Shown: positions 10,142-24,110 of the stretch, one piece after another
How the letters are laid out: the number at the start of each line of letters is the position of its first letter
Position numbering within the stretch: position 1 is the stretch's first letter
DNA from: Eriocheir sinensis
Taxonomy: Eukaryota > Arthropoda > Malacostraca > Decapoda > Varunidae
Length of the DNA: 64,000 bases
Direction of reading: 5' to 3'
Assembly: GCF_024679095.1 (NCBI RefSeq)
Contig: NW_026111217.1
Location: forward strand, 268,482 to 332,481
Notes under the pieces: generated by a model
What the model saw: only the letters and a program-made list of their open reading frames with translations
Databases searched by the model: none
What the model was told of the DNA's origin: nothing
Translations under genes and position numbers: made by a program

Positions 10142-12772
10142 ATGAACTTCTTCTTTGTTTGGACGGTCTTCGTAGTGCTGGTGGCCGGGACTCAGGTGGA
10201 GAGCTCCGGGGTACCGGGGCTGAAGGTGTTCCCGGAGGTTGACTCCTCGTGTGCAGCAGCGGTGAGAGCCGCTATCGAAGAATACCGTGTTCTTTACGAG
10301 GGACAACTTAAAGAACCACCGAAGATGACTGATCCAATGATGACCAGCTCAGGAATAGCCTTTAACGACACCATTAAGACGATAGAAAGGAAAGTCTTTA
10401 ATAATACCGATGAAACGGGGCAAGAAACCGGAAAAAAGACAGTTGTTGAGAAGACGACAGAAATTGACGTAAAACCCAACGGAACTGTATCAAAGACTTC
10501 GGAAACCACGATTGATGTAGATGAGGACGGTAAACAACTGGGTGAAAAATCTGTGACCGAGAGTGAAACAGTGAAAACCGAATCAAAACGAACAGAGCAA
10601 AGAAAAGAGATTGTGCCCAGCAATATAACGAATGAAGTTGTTGTGAAAGAGAAGGAAGAACTTCTACCTTCACAGGATAGTACGAAAGTGACATCTGTGG
10701 AGGAGATGAATGTTACAGAGAAGGATGATGGACTTCATGAGGCAGAACGAACAGAGCAAAGAAAGGAGATTCTGCCCAGCAATATAACGAATGATGTTGT
10801 TGTGAAAGAGAAAGAAGATCTTCTACCTTCACAGGAAAGCACGAAAGTGACATCTGTGGAGGAGAGGAATGTTACAGAGAAGGATGATGGACTTCAGAAG
10901 GCAGAACGAACAGAGCAAAGAAATGAGATTCTGCCCAGCAATATAAGGAATGAAATTGTTGTGAAAGAGAAAGAAGAACTTCTACCTTCACAGGAAAGCA
11001 CGAAAGTGACATCTGTGGAGAAGAAGAATATTACAGAGAAGAGTGATGGAAAAGATGTCGAGAAAGAAACTGTAATTAAAAAAGAAGTCGAAAAGAATGT
11101 GTGTAATAGCGACATCAAAGAGGCTCGTAACGAAAAACATCTTAATGAAACAATTGATGACTTGAAACACCAAGTTGATGACGTGAAAAACAAGATGAAG
11201 GAAGAAAAAGCAAAGGCTGAAGAAACAAATACTACGCCTATCACTCAGGACGGTAAAGTCGTTGAAAAGACAGTCCCTGCTGTGACGCCGGCGAAGGTTG
11301 TTAGAAAGGATGTGCCCTCGGTGGGAGAAGGAAAAGACTCCGTTGTGACTCGAGCTGTTAAACCCGTTACCCTTTCGGTGGTAGCAGAAAAGGTCCCCGT
11401 TGTGACAAATCAGACCGTTGCTGAAAAGATTCCCTCTACGGTGACGGAAGGAAAAGTCCACGTTGTTAAAGAAGAGAAAGTTTTTGAAAAGGTTGTGCCC
11501 TCGGTGACGGAAGAAAAACTCCCCGTTGTGACAAAGGAGAAGGTTGTTGAGCAGGCTGCCCCTTCGGTGACACAGGAGATCGTAAGTGTCTCTAAGGAGC
11601 AAGCAGAACTTCCTCTCGCGGCAGAGGAGAAGAAGGTTATTGAAATGATTATCCCCTCGGTGACAGAAGGAAAAGTTCCGGTATTCCTTCAACAGGAGGT
11701 TGTTGAAAAAGTTGCCCCTTCGACGACAGAAGAAAAAGTTCCTGTTGTGACACAAGAAAGGGTTATTGAGCAGAATGCCCCACAAGAAAGGGTTATTGAA
11801 CAGTCTGTCCCACAAGAAAGGGTTATTGAACAGAATGTCCCACAAGAAAGGGTTATTGAACAGAATGCCCCACAAGAAAGGGTTATTGAACAGAATGTCC
11901 CACAAGAAAGGGTTATTGAACAGAATGTCCCACAAGAAAGGGTTATTGAACAGAATGCCCCACAAGAAAGGGTTATTGAACAGAATGTCCCACAAGAAAG
12001 GGTTATTGAACAGAATGCCCCACAAGAAAGGGTTATTGAACAGAATGTCCCACAAGAAAGGGTTATTGAACAGAATGCCCCACAAGAAAGGGTTATTGAA
12101 CAGAATGCCCCACAAGAAAGGGTTATTGATCAGCAGGCCCCACAAGAAAGGGTTATTGAAAGGGTTGCCCCACAAGAAAGGGATTTTGAACAGAATGCCC
12201 CACAAGAAAGGGTTACTGAACAGAATGTTCCACAAGAAAGGGTTATTGAAAGGGTTGCCCCACAAGAAAGGGCTATTGAACAGGCTGCCCCTACGGCGAC
12301 AGAAGGAAAAGTTCCTGTTGTGATAAAAAAGAAGGGTACTGAACAGGCTGCCCCTTCGGTTACAGAAGAGATTGTCACTGTTTCTAAAGAGAAAGAAGAA
12401 GTCCCTGTTGTAACAGAGGAAAAGGTTCCCGCTGTGAGAAATGAGACAGTTATTGAAAAGATTACTCCTTCCGTAACAGAAGAAAAAGTTGTCAATCAAC
12501 GGAAGGTTGTTTCTTACGAAGATGCTACAGAAAATCAGGAAAATCAAGTTACTGGAGATGAAGAAACGGACAAAACTGAATTGAAGTTTATCATCACCAT
12601 ACAAGAGAGAATAGTCCGTGAACGGACAGTCTCGATCATACCCGTGATGGACAAGGACGCCAACACAAGAAGGAATGGAAAAGTGGCGAAGAAACAACTG
12701 AAAAGAATAATGAAGAAGGTGGCCCGCGCCGTACGGGAAGAATTAAGCAAGGAACACAAGGCAGCGGGGTAG
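10142..12772 (+). CDS. Secreted, highly repetitive Glu/Lys/Val-rich protein (unknown function)
   Basis: An 876-residue uninterrupted frame. Residues 1 to about 20 form a classical signal peptide (MNFFFVWTVFVVLVAG), so export is expected. In order: a short non-repetitive part with one Cys (SSCAAAVRAAIEEYR); an acidic Thr/Glu/Lys-rich part; three 53-residue repeats from residue 150 (RTEQRKEI-PSNITNEVVV...); a predicted coiled coil near 333-362; diverged about 22-residue units of the form EKV-EK--PSVTEEKVPVV (about 370-537); eighteen decapeptides QERVIEQN(A/V)P (538-717); further EKVP units; and a basic amphipathic C-terminus (about 830-876). Many NxT sites suggest glycosylation. I chose 10142 because the signal peptide starts there with A at -3. 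An in-frame ATG at 10037 would bury it. No family recognised; a structural matrix, cuticle or gland-product role is only a guess. More 5' exons are possible. Confidence 0.75.
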   Translation: MNFFFVWTVFVVLVAGTQVESSGVPGLKVFPEVDSSCAAAVRAAIEEYRVLYEGQLKEPPKMTDPMMTSSGIAFNDTIKTIERKVFNNTDETGQETGKKTVVEKTTEIDVKPNGTVSKTSETTIDVDEDGKQLGEKSVTESETVKTESKRTEQRKEIVPSNITNEVVVKEKEELLPSQDSTKVTSVEEMNVTEKDDGLHEAERTEQRKEILPSNITNDVVVKEKEDLLPSQESTKVTSVEERNVTEKDDGLQKAERTEQRNEILPSNIRNEIVVKEKEELLPSQESTKVTSVEKKNITEKSDGKDVEKETVIKKEVEKNVCNSDIKEARNEKHLNETIDDLKHQVDDVKNKMKEEKAKAEETNTTPITQDGKVVEKTVPAVTPAKVVRKDVPSVGEGKDSVVTRAVKPVTLSVVAEKVPVVTNQTVAEKIPSTVTEGKVHVVKEEKVFEKVVPSVTEEKLPVVTKEKVVEQAAPSVTQEIVSVSKEQAELPLAAEEKKVIEMIIPSVTEGKVPVFLQQEVVEKVAPSTTEEKVPVVTQERVIEQNAPQERVIEQSVPQERVIEQNVPQERVIEQNAPQERVIEQNVPQERVIEQNVPQERVIEQNAPQERVIEQNVPQERVIEQNAPQERVIEQNVPQERVIEQNAPQERVIEQNAPQERVIDQQAPQERVIERVAPQERDFEQNAPQERVTEQNVPQERVIERVAPQERAIEQAAPTATEGKVPVVIKKKGTEQAAPSVTEEIVTVSKEKEEVPVVTEEKVPAVRNETVIEKITPSVTEEKVVNQRKVVSYEDATENQENQVTGDEETDKTELKFIITIQERIVRERTVSIIPVMDKDANTRRNGKVAKKQLKRIMKKVARAVREELSKEHKAAG
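10589..11065 (+). repeat. Three 159-bp in-frame repeats in the secreted-protein gene
   Basis: The units start at 10589, 10748 and 10907 with CGAACAGAGCAAAGAAA. The exact 159-bp spacing (53 codons) preserves the frame. The copies differ by scattered substitutions, and the third diverges at its end. Confidence 0.9.
11753..12292 (+). repeat. Coding 30-bp minisatellite, 18 units
   Basis: Eighteen contiguous 30-bp units beginning CAAGAAAGGGTTATTGAA encode the decapeptide QERVIEQNXP. The central units are almost identical and differ mainly at the GCC/GTC codon (Ala/Val). The last six are more diverged, which points to recent expansion in the middle of the array. Confidence 0.95.
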
Positions 12773-13134
12773 AGACAGTAGCAGGAGAAGCTGTAACCAG
12801 TGTGAGGGAACAGGCTGCCACTCTCCACCAAACCGACAGCCACCACCACCAAAATGTCCCCTCAACACCCAGCTGCTTGCGATGGGATCCCTAAGAAAGT
12901 GTTCCATATTTTCTTGTCTTTTCTTATCTATCTATCTTACTATGGTGTACATTGTAGTATAAACACTTACACTTTGCGTCCCTATGGAAACCCGGTGTAA
13001 GCTCTTTCCAACAGACTGAAGCAACTCTTTTTGAGATAGGAGTAGAAGGGGAGGAGGAGGAGGGAGGGGGAAGAGAACGATTTAAAATAAGAAAGAAAAA
13101 TGAAAAATATAATATAAATAAGAGAGTAAATAAA
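12773..13134 (+). promoter_or_regulatory. 3' flank of the secreted-protein gene; candidate AATAAA at 13129-13134
   Basis: The 357 bp after the stop hold no further frame. An AATAAA at 13129-13134 lies in A-rich DNA just before GGA and GA microsatellites. It is the first clear polyadenylation-signal hexamer, but chance occurrence in such DNA is likely. Confidence 0.25.
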
Positions 13135-13163
13135 GGAGGAGGAGGAGGAGGAGGAGAAGCACG

Positions 13164-14424
<1,261 letters not shown>

Positions 14425-14648
14425 TGATTGGGTGCATGGGATACCTGTCTGGCTCGAGGGACTCCTGATTTATGTAGGTCTTCAGTACGTCAGGGGAGCA
14501 TCGTGTTGTGATTGGTGCTCGGGTCTGTATACTTTGGGAAGCCGGCACGTGACTGGCTTAGAGGGTTGTTTATCAGTCAGTCGGAGAATATGATTGGCTG
14601 GAAACCTGTTGACGGCCATAGCAGGCTTAAGATGGTAGTAGTGTCCAC
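14425..14648. promoter_or_regulatory. Three inverted CCAAT motifs with E-boxes (weak promoter-like island)
   Basis: GATTGG occurs at 14425, 14510 and 14592 (spacing 85 and 82 bp). CACGTG occurs near 14547 and 14646, and TCAGTCAGT lies near 14573. The segment is more GC-rich than its surroundings. No transcript is visible next to it; diverged tandem duplication would explain the spacing equally well. Confidence 0.2.
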
Positions 14649-14757
<109 letters not shown>

Positions 14758-14998
14758 GTTCAGCTTTACGATTCTTGCTGTTTATTGCGTGTGTGCTTTT
14801 GTTTGTTTGTTTCAGATTAAGGTTTGAGAATTAAAATTTGAGATTCAGATATGTTTTCTGGTGTTAACGAAAAACCTGTCAGACATTCGTTATGACTTTA
14901 TCATTGTGTTATTATATTGTTAGAAGATTCAAAGGTCAAAGATAGAAGTTAAGTTGTACGCACTTTTTTTTTATTATATATGAAAAGAAAACGCTGTA

Positions 14999-15152
<154 letters not shown>

Positions 15153-15338
15153 TCACATATACATGACCTCACATACACCCACACACCCACACACACAGAA
15201 ACATAAAGCGTGTCAGAATAATAACTATGAATCCTTGTTTTATTATATATGTATTTTTTGAACTGTTAAATGTCACGTCAGCTGGGAAAACATCCGCTTA
15301 GCATTATGATATATTAGTTAGTCTCTTGTTTTCATGGC

Positions 15339-15340
<2 letters not shown>

Positions 15341-15380
<40 letters not shown>

Positions 15381-15448
15381 GCCGTGTGCGAGGAAGGTGA
15401 TGAAGAGGAGGAGGAAGGGGAGAGAACGTGCGTGTGTGGAAGGAAGTG

Positions 15449-15509
<61 letters not shown>
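15341..15509. repeat. (GA)n, two arrays
   Basis: (GA)n at about 15341-15378 and 15452-15509, separated by purine-rich sequence. Confidence 0.9.
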
Positions 15510-15513
<4 letters not shown>

Positions 15514-16785
15514 CATGTTCTCCTTTGCATAATGGTAAATAGACTCCCTGTAATCCTGTTTGCGTCTTGGGTTGATGTCTCGTCAACTGTATGAGTACCT
15601 GCTCAGCTCTGTTAACGCCTGGGCAGTACTCGCAGCTCCTAGGAAGGTAATGGTTGTTGTAGTTGTGGTCGTGCCGGTGGAGGTGGTGGTGGTGGTGGTT
15701 GAGATTAGGTTTCATTTATAAAGTTGTCGTTCTTCAAGTATTATCTTGTAATGGATGCTATTGTTTTGACAGTATTTATAGTGAACATATCAGAAGTCAG
15801 AAGTAAATCGTAATGATACAAGATCATGGAGTTTGATATTATATTCGAGAGACATTACTGCTTCTGTTGCTTCCATAGCTTTAAACCTTACACGTTACAT
15901 ATATATTTCTTTCCTCATAGTATTTGTAATCTATTTTATTAATAACAAGACTGGGACATGGAAAAATGTATATGTAATTGCTTATGCTTTCATCTTCTAA
16001 CTGATTTATATGAAAATATTTTTTTCTCTATATGATTGATTCGTTTTTCTACATTTCTTGTTTTTTACACCGTATTATTTTTTTCCAGCGATCTATGCAA
16101 GTATGGTTCTAAACTACATTCATTGAGTCAAACAGTTTATTTATACTGGATATTATATACCTACTTGCTTTGTCATCCCCATATTTTCTTGAAACACTAC
16201 TCCCAAGAGTTTTGTCATCAGATATATAGATTATTAATGAAATGTGACTGTCTCGATCCGTAGAGTTGTGTTAAATATGAAAATCATTTGTAATCATTCC
16301 ACGCACTTGGGAATAGGGAGGAAAATGAAAGTGATAGATGTGTAGATAGTTGTATTTAAAGAAAGATAGGTCGGTAGATAGATAGATGGATAATAGATAG
16401 ATAGATAGATAAACAGACATACACAGACAGACAGACACAGACAGAGAGACAGACAGAGCATTGAAGATAAAAGAATCTGGAAAATAATGGTGAACGATGG
16501 GAGGTGAACGAAGTTAGGAAGGAAGGAAGGAAGAGTGAGGAGACGCATCATAAGGAGGGGAAGATGGGATGACAGAGGGGAAGGAAGAAGGGAAGTGGAC
16601 GTCGGCAAACAGAACAGTGATGCAGGACGGGCGGCGGCGCAGTAGAATAGAATCGAGTCGGATATAAAACCAAGAAATGAAGATGGAAAAATTAAAGCAA
16701 CCGACCACCACATACCAGAGCTGAGAGAGGGACGGCAAGCAATTTTATTTCTACACATCATTTTTTTTCCATTTTGTTTCATCCT
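15510..16785. other. Mostly unique DNA without a recognisable gene; GATA/GACA tract
   Basis: Bases 15,700-16,290 are AT-rich and unremarkable. (GATA)n and (GACA)n tetramers lie at 16375-16470. A TATA-like GGATATAAAACC sits near 16660 after a GC-rich patch, but no coding region follows. Confidence 0.4.
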
Positions 16786-17083
16786 TCCTCCTCCGTTACG
16801 TCATTTTTTATATACATTTTCCTTTAACCTTTTCTTCTTTTTCCTTTCTTTTTTTCTTCTTTATATAATTATTTCTACATGATATTTTTTCTTTCCCTTT
16901 TGTTTCAACTTTCCTCTTCAGTATCGCCTTTTTTTATAGATTTTTTTCTTTTTCTTTTTTCTTTTCTACTTTTCTCTACACGATTTTGTTTTTCTCTTCC
17001 CCTTCAGTAGCGTTCTTTTTATATATAATATTTCTGTTTCTCCTGTTATCCCTTTTTTATTTTATTTTTTTCTCTCTTTATAT

Positions 17084-17365
17084 CCTTATTTCTACGCATC
17101 TTTTTATATCTTCCCTTTTGTTATTCTTTATATGCGTGTTATCCAGATCCAGACTCCCGTCCAGCCTCGCCCTTGTTATAAACTTTCTCTTTTCTTTTTC
17201 CTTTCCTTTTTTCTTTTTTATATACCTTATTTCTACGCATCTTTTTATATCTTCCCTTTTGTTATTCTTTATATGCGTGTTATCCAGATCCAGACTCCCC
17301 TCCAGCCTCGCCCTTATTTGAAACTTACTCTTTCCTTTTCCTTTCCTTTTTTCTTTTTATACACC
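17084..17365 (+). repeat. 141-bp direct duplication in T-rich DNA
   Basis: CCTTATTTCTACGCATC starts at 17084 and again at 17225. Both copies continue through ATCCAGATCCAGACTCCC and GCCTCGCCCTT. Outside this unit, 16,790-17,450 is pyrimidine-rich and 17,460-17,700 purine-rich, with no gene. Confidence 0.85.
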
Positions 17366-17899
17366 TATTTCAACACGACTTTTTTTCTCTGTCCCTTTTG
17401 TTTCACCTTTTCTGTTCAGACATGTTCTTTTCATACATACTTTCCTTTCAACAGATTAGATAGGTATGAGAATGGACAAGAAGAAGAAGTGAGAAGAAAT
17501 GTGCAAGAAAAAGATAGGAGAAGAAGAGAAAGAAGGAAAGATAAATGGAAGAGAAAACGGGGTTGAATAGATACGCGGAGATAAGAAGACAAGAAATAGA
17601 AGTAGTAGTTTCAAAGTAGGAATAGACAGAAAGGATTGGAAAAGATGTGAGAGAGAGAAGAGGGAAGGGACATCAGGAGGAAAAATAGCAATACAACAGG
17701 AAGACGACAGCAGCGAGTTCGAGGCTGGATAACCATTCTCCCCAAACTACAATTATTCGATCACGCCTCTCGATTTAAAGGGAAGTCTCACAGCGATCAG
17801 TCTTGTTAATTGCGTCGTGAGTGAGTTGTCAGGTGAGGCGAGGAGAGACGGCCAGTTGTGAGGACTTTCCCTTTCGTTTGCCCTCCTATCAAGACCCCA

Positions 17900-19236
<1,337 letters not shown>

Positions 19237-19570
19237 TTGATGCAGCAGCTCGTCCATTCATCATCTAGCCATCGACGGGGTTCCTGGGGTAGACGGGACG
19301 GGGTGGGATGGAGTGGGGCGAGAGAGGCGAGCGAGGCGAGGCATATTCGGGCGGGGAGCGGAACGAGACTTGGCGGTAGACTCGATGCGGTAACTCAGAT
19401 CTTCCGGGAAAGCATTAATTTTCCATCGCTGTTTCGTAATATCGGCGTCCAGTTATTAGGCAGCAAATCCACAAGGCATTTCAGAGCTCGCGTCCGGCAT
19501 AACTGACTTTTACAATGCAGTCTTCCACGAATTCTGGACGCGCTGAAATCAATCCTCCATTAATTGAATA
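19237..19570. other. GC-richer unique island, possible conserved noncoding or exonic DNA
   Basis: This stretch has balanced, non-repetitive composition with several CpGs and an open plus-strand frame of 89 codons (19237-19506). The frame translates to a low-complexity Gly/Arg/Ser-rich start and then ordinary sequence, without a recognisable domain. It stands out from the surrounding low complexity, but nothing shows its function. Confidence 0.2.
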
Positions 19571-19902
19571 ATGAACGAAGGGTCTACGATTGTGTGACTT
19601 TGGTGGCGTTCAGTGGAGCATTTTCACAACGTTAGATTAGTTTCCTTTATTTGGGTTAGATTTATTGGTTGTGTTTGAGTGAGATGTTTACTTGGGGGTA
19701 GCTGGGATGGGTTTTTTTTAGCAATTATCTATTAAGAATGGAAGTTGTTGATGGGTTAATGTGAGTAGAGAGGGGAATGGAAAGGTGAATGATAGGACTA
19801 AAGGAAAAGTGAAGTAAAATAAAATAGAGTTGAATATGGACTTTGAAGGAGTAAGTGAAGGAAAAACACTTGAAACGTAACCCATCAAGGAACTATACCT
19901 AT

Positions 19903-19903
19903 C

Positions 19904-19942
<39 letters not shown>

Positions 19943-19981
19943 ATATCATCCCTTCCCCTCCCTTCCCCCCCCCTCTTATCC

Positions 19982-20056
<75 letters not shown>

Positions 20057-20100
20057 ACATCATCCCTTCCCCTCCCTTCCCCCCCCCCCTCTTATCCAAC
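19903..20100. repeat. Duplicated unit carrying (CA)n
   Basis: (CA)n at about 19903-19940 and 19983-20054. Each is followed by the same roughly 42-bp spacer (CATCCCTTCCCCTCCC...TCTTATCCAACACAC). The microsatellite and its flank have been duplicated together, and the two CA lengths then diverged. Confidence 0.85.
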
Positions 20101-21393
20101 ACACGCCTTACCCAGCACAGGTCCAGACGCTTCGCCCGTCACGGGAAACGCCGCGCCACAGTCCGCTACAAATTTTCTCTCCGAACTTTCTTCCACGTCC
20201 GGTAATAAATCATACGCAAGGCTTTCACTAAGTTTCCAGAAGTTGTTTTCCTACTGCGACAGATGAACGGCTTATCTTCTTATCTTCTTATTTCTCCCCC
20301 CTCCCTTCTCTCTTTTATTTTCCTCTGACCACGAATGGGAAGGCTGGCAGGGTAGGGGACGGACAGGGAAGGGTAGGGCCAGGGCAGGGGAGGGATAGGC
20401 AGGGCGAGACGAGGCTGGATTTGAGATTATCTTCATTCATCTTCGTCTTGTTTTAGGTCGTCACTTTTAATCACCTCGATCACGCAGCGTCTTCATTCAG
20501 TTGACTAGATAAAGGACGCCCAGCTTTTAGAAAGGAAAATAATAATAAGATAGCAAACCCCCAAAAGAAATATGGATCCTTCATTGCCAGAAAGTAGTGG
20601 TTGGCATCTTAATTCAGTTGGGTATATAGATAAAGAGAACCGTAGAAAAATATTGCAATACCAAACAAAAGAGGAAATAAGAAATCTTCTGCTAGAGGAA
20701 GCGAACTGCAAAGAACAAACAAACATTAAACGTAATTGGTATAGGCAAAGGGGGTAGAAGCAATAGTTGAAATTCACTGTGAAGGGAGTTGTGGTCAGAT
20801 TAAGCGTATAATCCCACACTTCAAAAAGCAAACAAAGAAAGCAATCACGAAATAAGGGGAGTAAATGGAGAAAGTTTAATTGTCGAAGGGCAGTAATGGA
20901 AATAATGAGGTTTTGGTTGAAGGAAGCAGCCACCCTACATTATAATTCGCACAGCAAACAAAAGGATAAATTAATCGAAGTTCTTTATACTGTCGAATTG
21001 AAATTACCACCATGAAGCTAGAGTTGACGTAAGCAGGAACACAACCCTTCTCGTTTCTCTTCACCTAACACCCCTCTCCCCCCCAACACACACACCTGTC
21101 TCGTCCGGCCAGCGCTAATGAGTTTCGAGTCCGGGACGTGGGCGTGGGACTGGTGGGTGGCTGCGAGGCGTCACTTAGGTTTCACAACGACGGCGTGACG
21201 GCACAGGGGACGGACGGCTGTCAGGAGGGGGAGTGAAGGGAAGGCAAGCGAGGCGGGTAAGGACGCAGTGGGGAAACATGATGGGCTGTGGGGATGGGAC
21301 ATGGTTGATGGGGTAGACTGAAGGAAATGGTGGGCAATAAGAAAGACATGTATTAGGGATGAAGAGGTGAAGGAGTAAACAAAAGGCAATGAT
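20101..21393. other. No gene recognised
   Basis: Bases 20,100-20,220 are unique and moderately GC-rich. Bases 20,335-20,410 carry degenerate GGGCAGGG repeats. The rest is A-rich with no domain-bearing frame. Confidence 0.4.
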
Positions 21394-21675
21394 ACGTAAA
21401 TAGAAGGGGATGGAAGGAAGAATAAGTTTGGCGTCAGGAAGAAGTAAATAAGAAAAGTTAGAAAAAAAACTATAAAAGAAAGTAAAAATGAAAATCTGGG
21501 CAAGGAAAGGTCGAAGAAACTAGCAAAAAGACAAACGTAAATAGAAGGGGATGGAAGGAAGAATAAGTTTGATGTCAGGAAGAAGTAAATAAGAAAAGTT
21601 AGAAAAAAATAATTAATAAGAGATAGTAAAAATGAAAAGCTGGGCAAGGAAAGGTAGAAAAAACTAGCAAAAAGA
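21394..21675 (-). repeat. 141-bp direct duplication in purine-rich DNA
   Basis: ACGTAAATAGAAGGGGATGG starts at 21394 and again at 21535, and both copies continue through GAAGAAGTAAATAAGAAAAG. Bases 21,170-21,900 are purine-rich throughout. Confidence 0.85.
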
Positions 21676-21949
21676 AACAAAAAACGAAAATATAAAAGTA
21701 GATTCGAAAAGAAGAGGAAAACAAAGAAGAGCAGAAAGGACAAATAAAAGAAAGCTAAGTCGTATAAAAACAAAAAAAAAGAGAGGAAAATATATAGCAT
21801 AAAGATAAGACATAAAATAATAGGAGACAAGTGAGAGGCAGGGAGGCGCAGGTGAAGGGTATAGGGGAACAGAGGAGAGGGAAAGTACCTGGCTGCCTCT
21901 CTCCTCATAAAACACCTGTACGTGCCTTGGTTTTCTATTACCCGGATGT

Positions 21950-24110
21950 TCTTGTTTCCCCGCCTCCTCTTATCACCCAACACGTCCCTTGAGAGTCCTT
22001 CCTTCCTTCCTTCTCTCACTACCTGCGCACTTGTCATTTTCCCTGTTGTTGTTTTTATATCTCTTTTCTTAACCTACTTTGCTGTTTTAGTTTTTTTCCT
22101 CGTCATAAAGTAAGTCCTCTTTGTTTCGCTATTTTTTTTCTGGTGCTTCTTTCTCTGCCAATTTTCTATGTTGTTTTCCCTCTTTTTCTGCCCCTTCGCG
22201 TTCGTGTCCTTTTCTCTGGTGCTGTTTTTCATTCTCTTTTCTTATCCTTCTTTGCTGTTTTCGTGTTTATTTTTCTTCTTCATTAATTTTATTTTGTTTT
22301 TCTCGCTATTACTTTTTCCCTGGGTCTGTTTTATGTTGCTATTCTATGTTGTTTTTCCTGCTTTCTTGCACTTTTGCGGTCGTGTTCCTCCTTTCTCTTC
22401 ACCAAAATACCTCTTTCTTCCACTGTATCATCTCCTTCATCAATCTGTTTCCCTTCTCTTTCGCTTCCCTTTTCCTCCTCGCTCCTTTCGTCCTCCTCTT
22501 CTTCCCTCTTTTTTTTTCCTTCTCCTTTTTCTTCCACACAGTTTTTCGTCTACTCAGCTTTCCCTCTCCTTCTTCGTCCTTGGGTGTAACGGCCCCACCT
22601 TTTCCAGTCTACAGCTTTTCTTCACTATCCTTCTTTCCATTTCCAGTAACCTCACTAATTATCCCCCTTCCTTTTCATCGTTTTTTCTTGTTTGCTCCTA
22701 CTTGAAGCTTCTTTATATCCCTTTTCTAGCTATTTTATTTTTCCCTTTTGGTTTCCGAATGTCGTATGTTCTTGCACCGTTCCCCTTTCAGATTTAATTT
22801 TAGTTTCTTTATCAATATTGGCATTGCTTCCTTTCCTCGTCTTTTTCTTCACTCTCCTTCTATTTTTCCTCCTTATTCTTCTTTCATGCAGTTAGATTTC
22901 GTTCCTTTCTCTTCCTTTTCATTCCTTTATGTTCCCTTCGCTTCTCTTCATTTCCCTACCCGTCACATCCCATTGCGTCCCGTCACTTCCCATCCCATTC
23001 TGTTCTATCTCTCCCAATCACTTCGCTTAACCCTCTATCCTTATTCTTCTTTCATGCAGTTAAATTTAGTTCCTTTCTCTTCCTTTTCATTCCTTTACGT
23101 TCCCTTCGCTTCTCTTCATTTCCCTACCCGTCACATCCCATTGCGTCCCGTCACTTCCCATCCCATTCTGTTCTATCTCTCCCTATCACTTCGCTTAACC
23201 CTCCATCCTTCAGGCTCTCCCTCCTGAACCCGAGATCTTTACATTCTGCATCTTAATCCAATTACTCTTCGTGTCCCTTTTCCGGAGACCCTTGTTATTC
23301 CTTTTCCCTTGCCCGCGCTATCTTCAGCATCTCATATCTTTTTCGTTTTAGGATTTGCTACTAAGAATTTTTTTTTTTTACCAACTTCGTCTTCTGGTGC
23401 TCTGTTCATTCATTTTCCATCTTCTTCATTTTCCTCTGTCTTCTATTATTGCCTCTTCCTGTCTTCTTCCGGCCACACCTTCCTTTTCCTCCACTCCCCT
23501 TCTTCCTTCTTTTTTTCCTCTTCTTCCTTCTCCTCCTCATCCTCCTCCTCCTACTTCAATTCATTCTTCTACTATAAACTTATCCGGTCGTTTCGGTTTT
23601 CCCCTCCATTCTTCCTCCTTATTAACCTCATTCTTCAATCTGTTTCCCTTCTCTCTCGCCTCCCTTTTCCTCCTCAATCCTTTCGTCTTTCTCTTCTTTC
23701 CCTTTTTTCCTCCTCCTCCTCCTCCTCCTCCTCTTTCTTCTACAGAGTTGCTCGTCTGGTTCACTTCCCCTCTCCTTCTCCTTCCTACTTATTGGTTTCA
23801 TGCATCTGTTTCCCTCCTCCTTCTCTTCCTCCTCTTCTTCTTTCTCCTTCTCTTAGTACCTTCCTCCATCTCTTCCTCCCTTTACCACTAATCACTGTCT
23901 TTCTTTCTGTCTGTCTGTCTGTCTGCGTTTGTGTGTGTCTGCCTCTGTCTCTCTCTCTCTCCGCTATCTCTCCTCTCTCTCCACCCTCTCTCTCACCCCC
24001 TCTCTCCCTCCCACTAATACCTCCTTCCATTCCCATCATATCCCATTCATTCCTGCTCCTATTATCCCATTCCCGCTCCTTTTCTTTAACCTTCACCGTC
24101 TCCCCCATTA
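21950..24110. other. Pyrimidine-rich block without a gene; 168-bp duplication
   Basis: About 2 kb in which C and T predominate on the plus strand. A 168-bp unit starting CCTTATTCTTCTTTCATGCAG is present at 22871 and 23039, nearly identical. The long Phe/Ser/Leu/Pro frames are composition artefacts. Imperfect copies of a TTTCCTCCTC...TTCGTC unit recur near 22,440 and 23,640. Confidence 0.55.

Noticed and set aside
11766..12323. Second plus-strand frame (HKKGLLNRMP repeats) inside the same array
   Set aside because: Same 30-bp unit read out of frame; it stays open only across the minisatellite.
10988..12697. Long minus-strand open frame (569 codons) opposite the secreted-protein gene
   Set aside because: It is a shadow of the repeat: the 30-bp unit is stop-free in several frames. 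The antisense peptide (NNPFLWGILF repeats) has no signal peptide or domain, whereas the sense strand has both a signal peptide and coherent repeat hierarchy.
21171..22037. 288-codon minus-strand hydrophobic frame as a membrane protein
   Set aside because: The frame lies in purine-skewed DNA with a 141-bp internal duplication. The Phe/Leu/Ser bias follows from composition, and there is no conserved motif.
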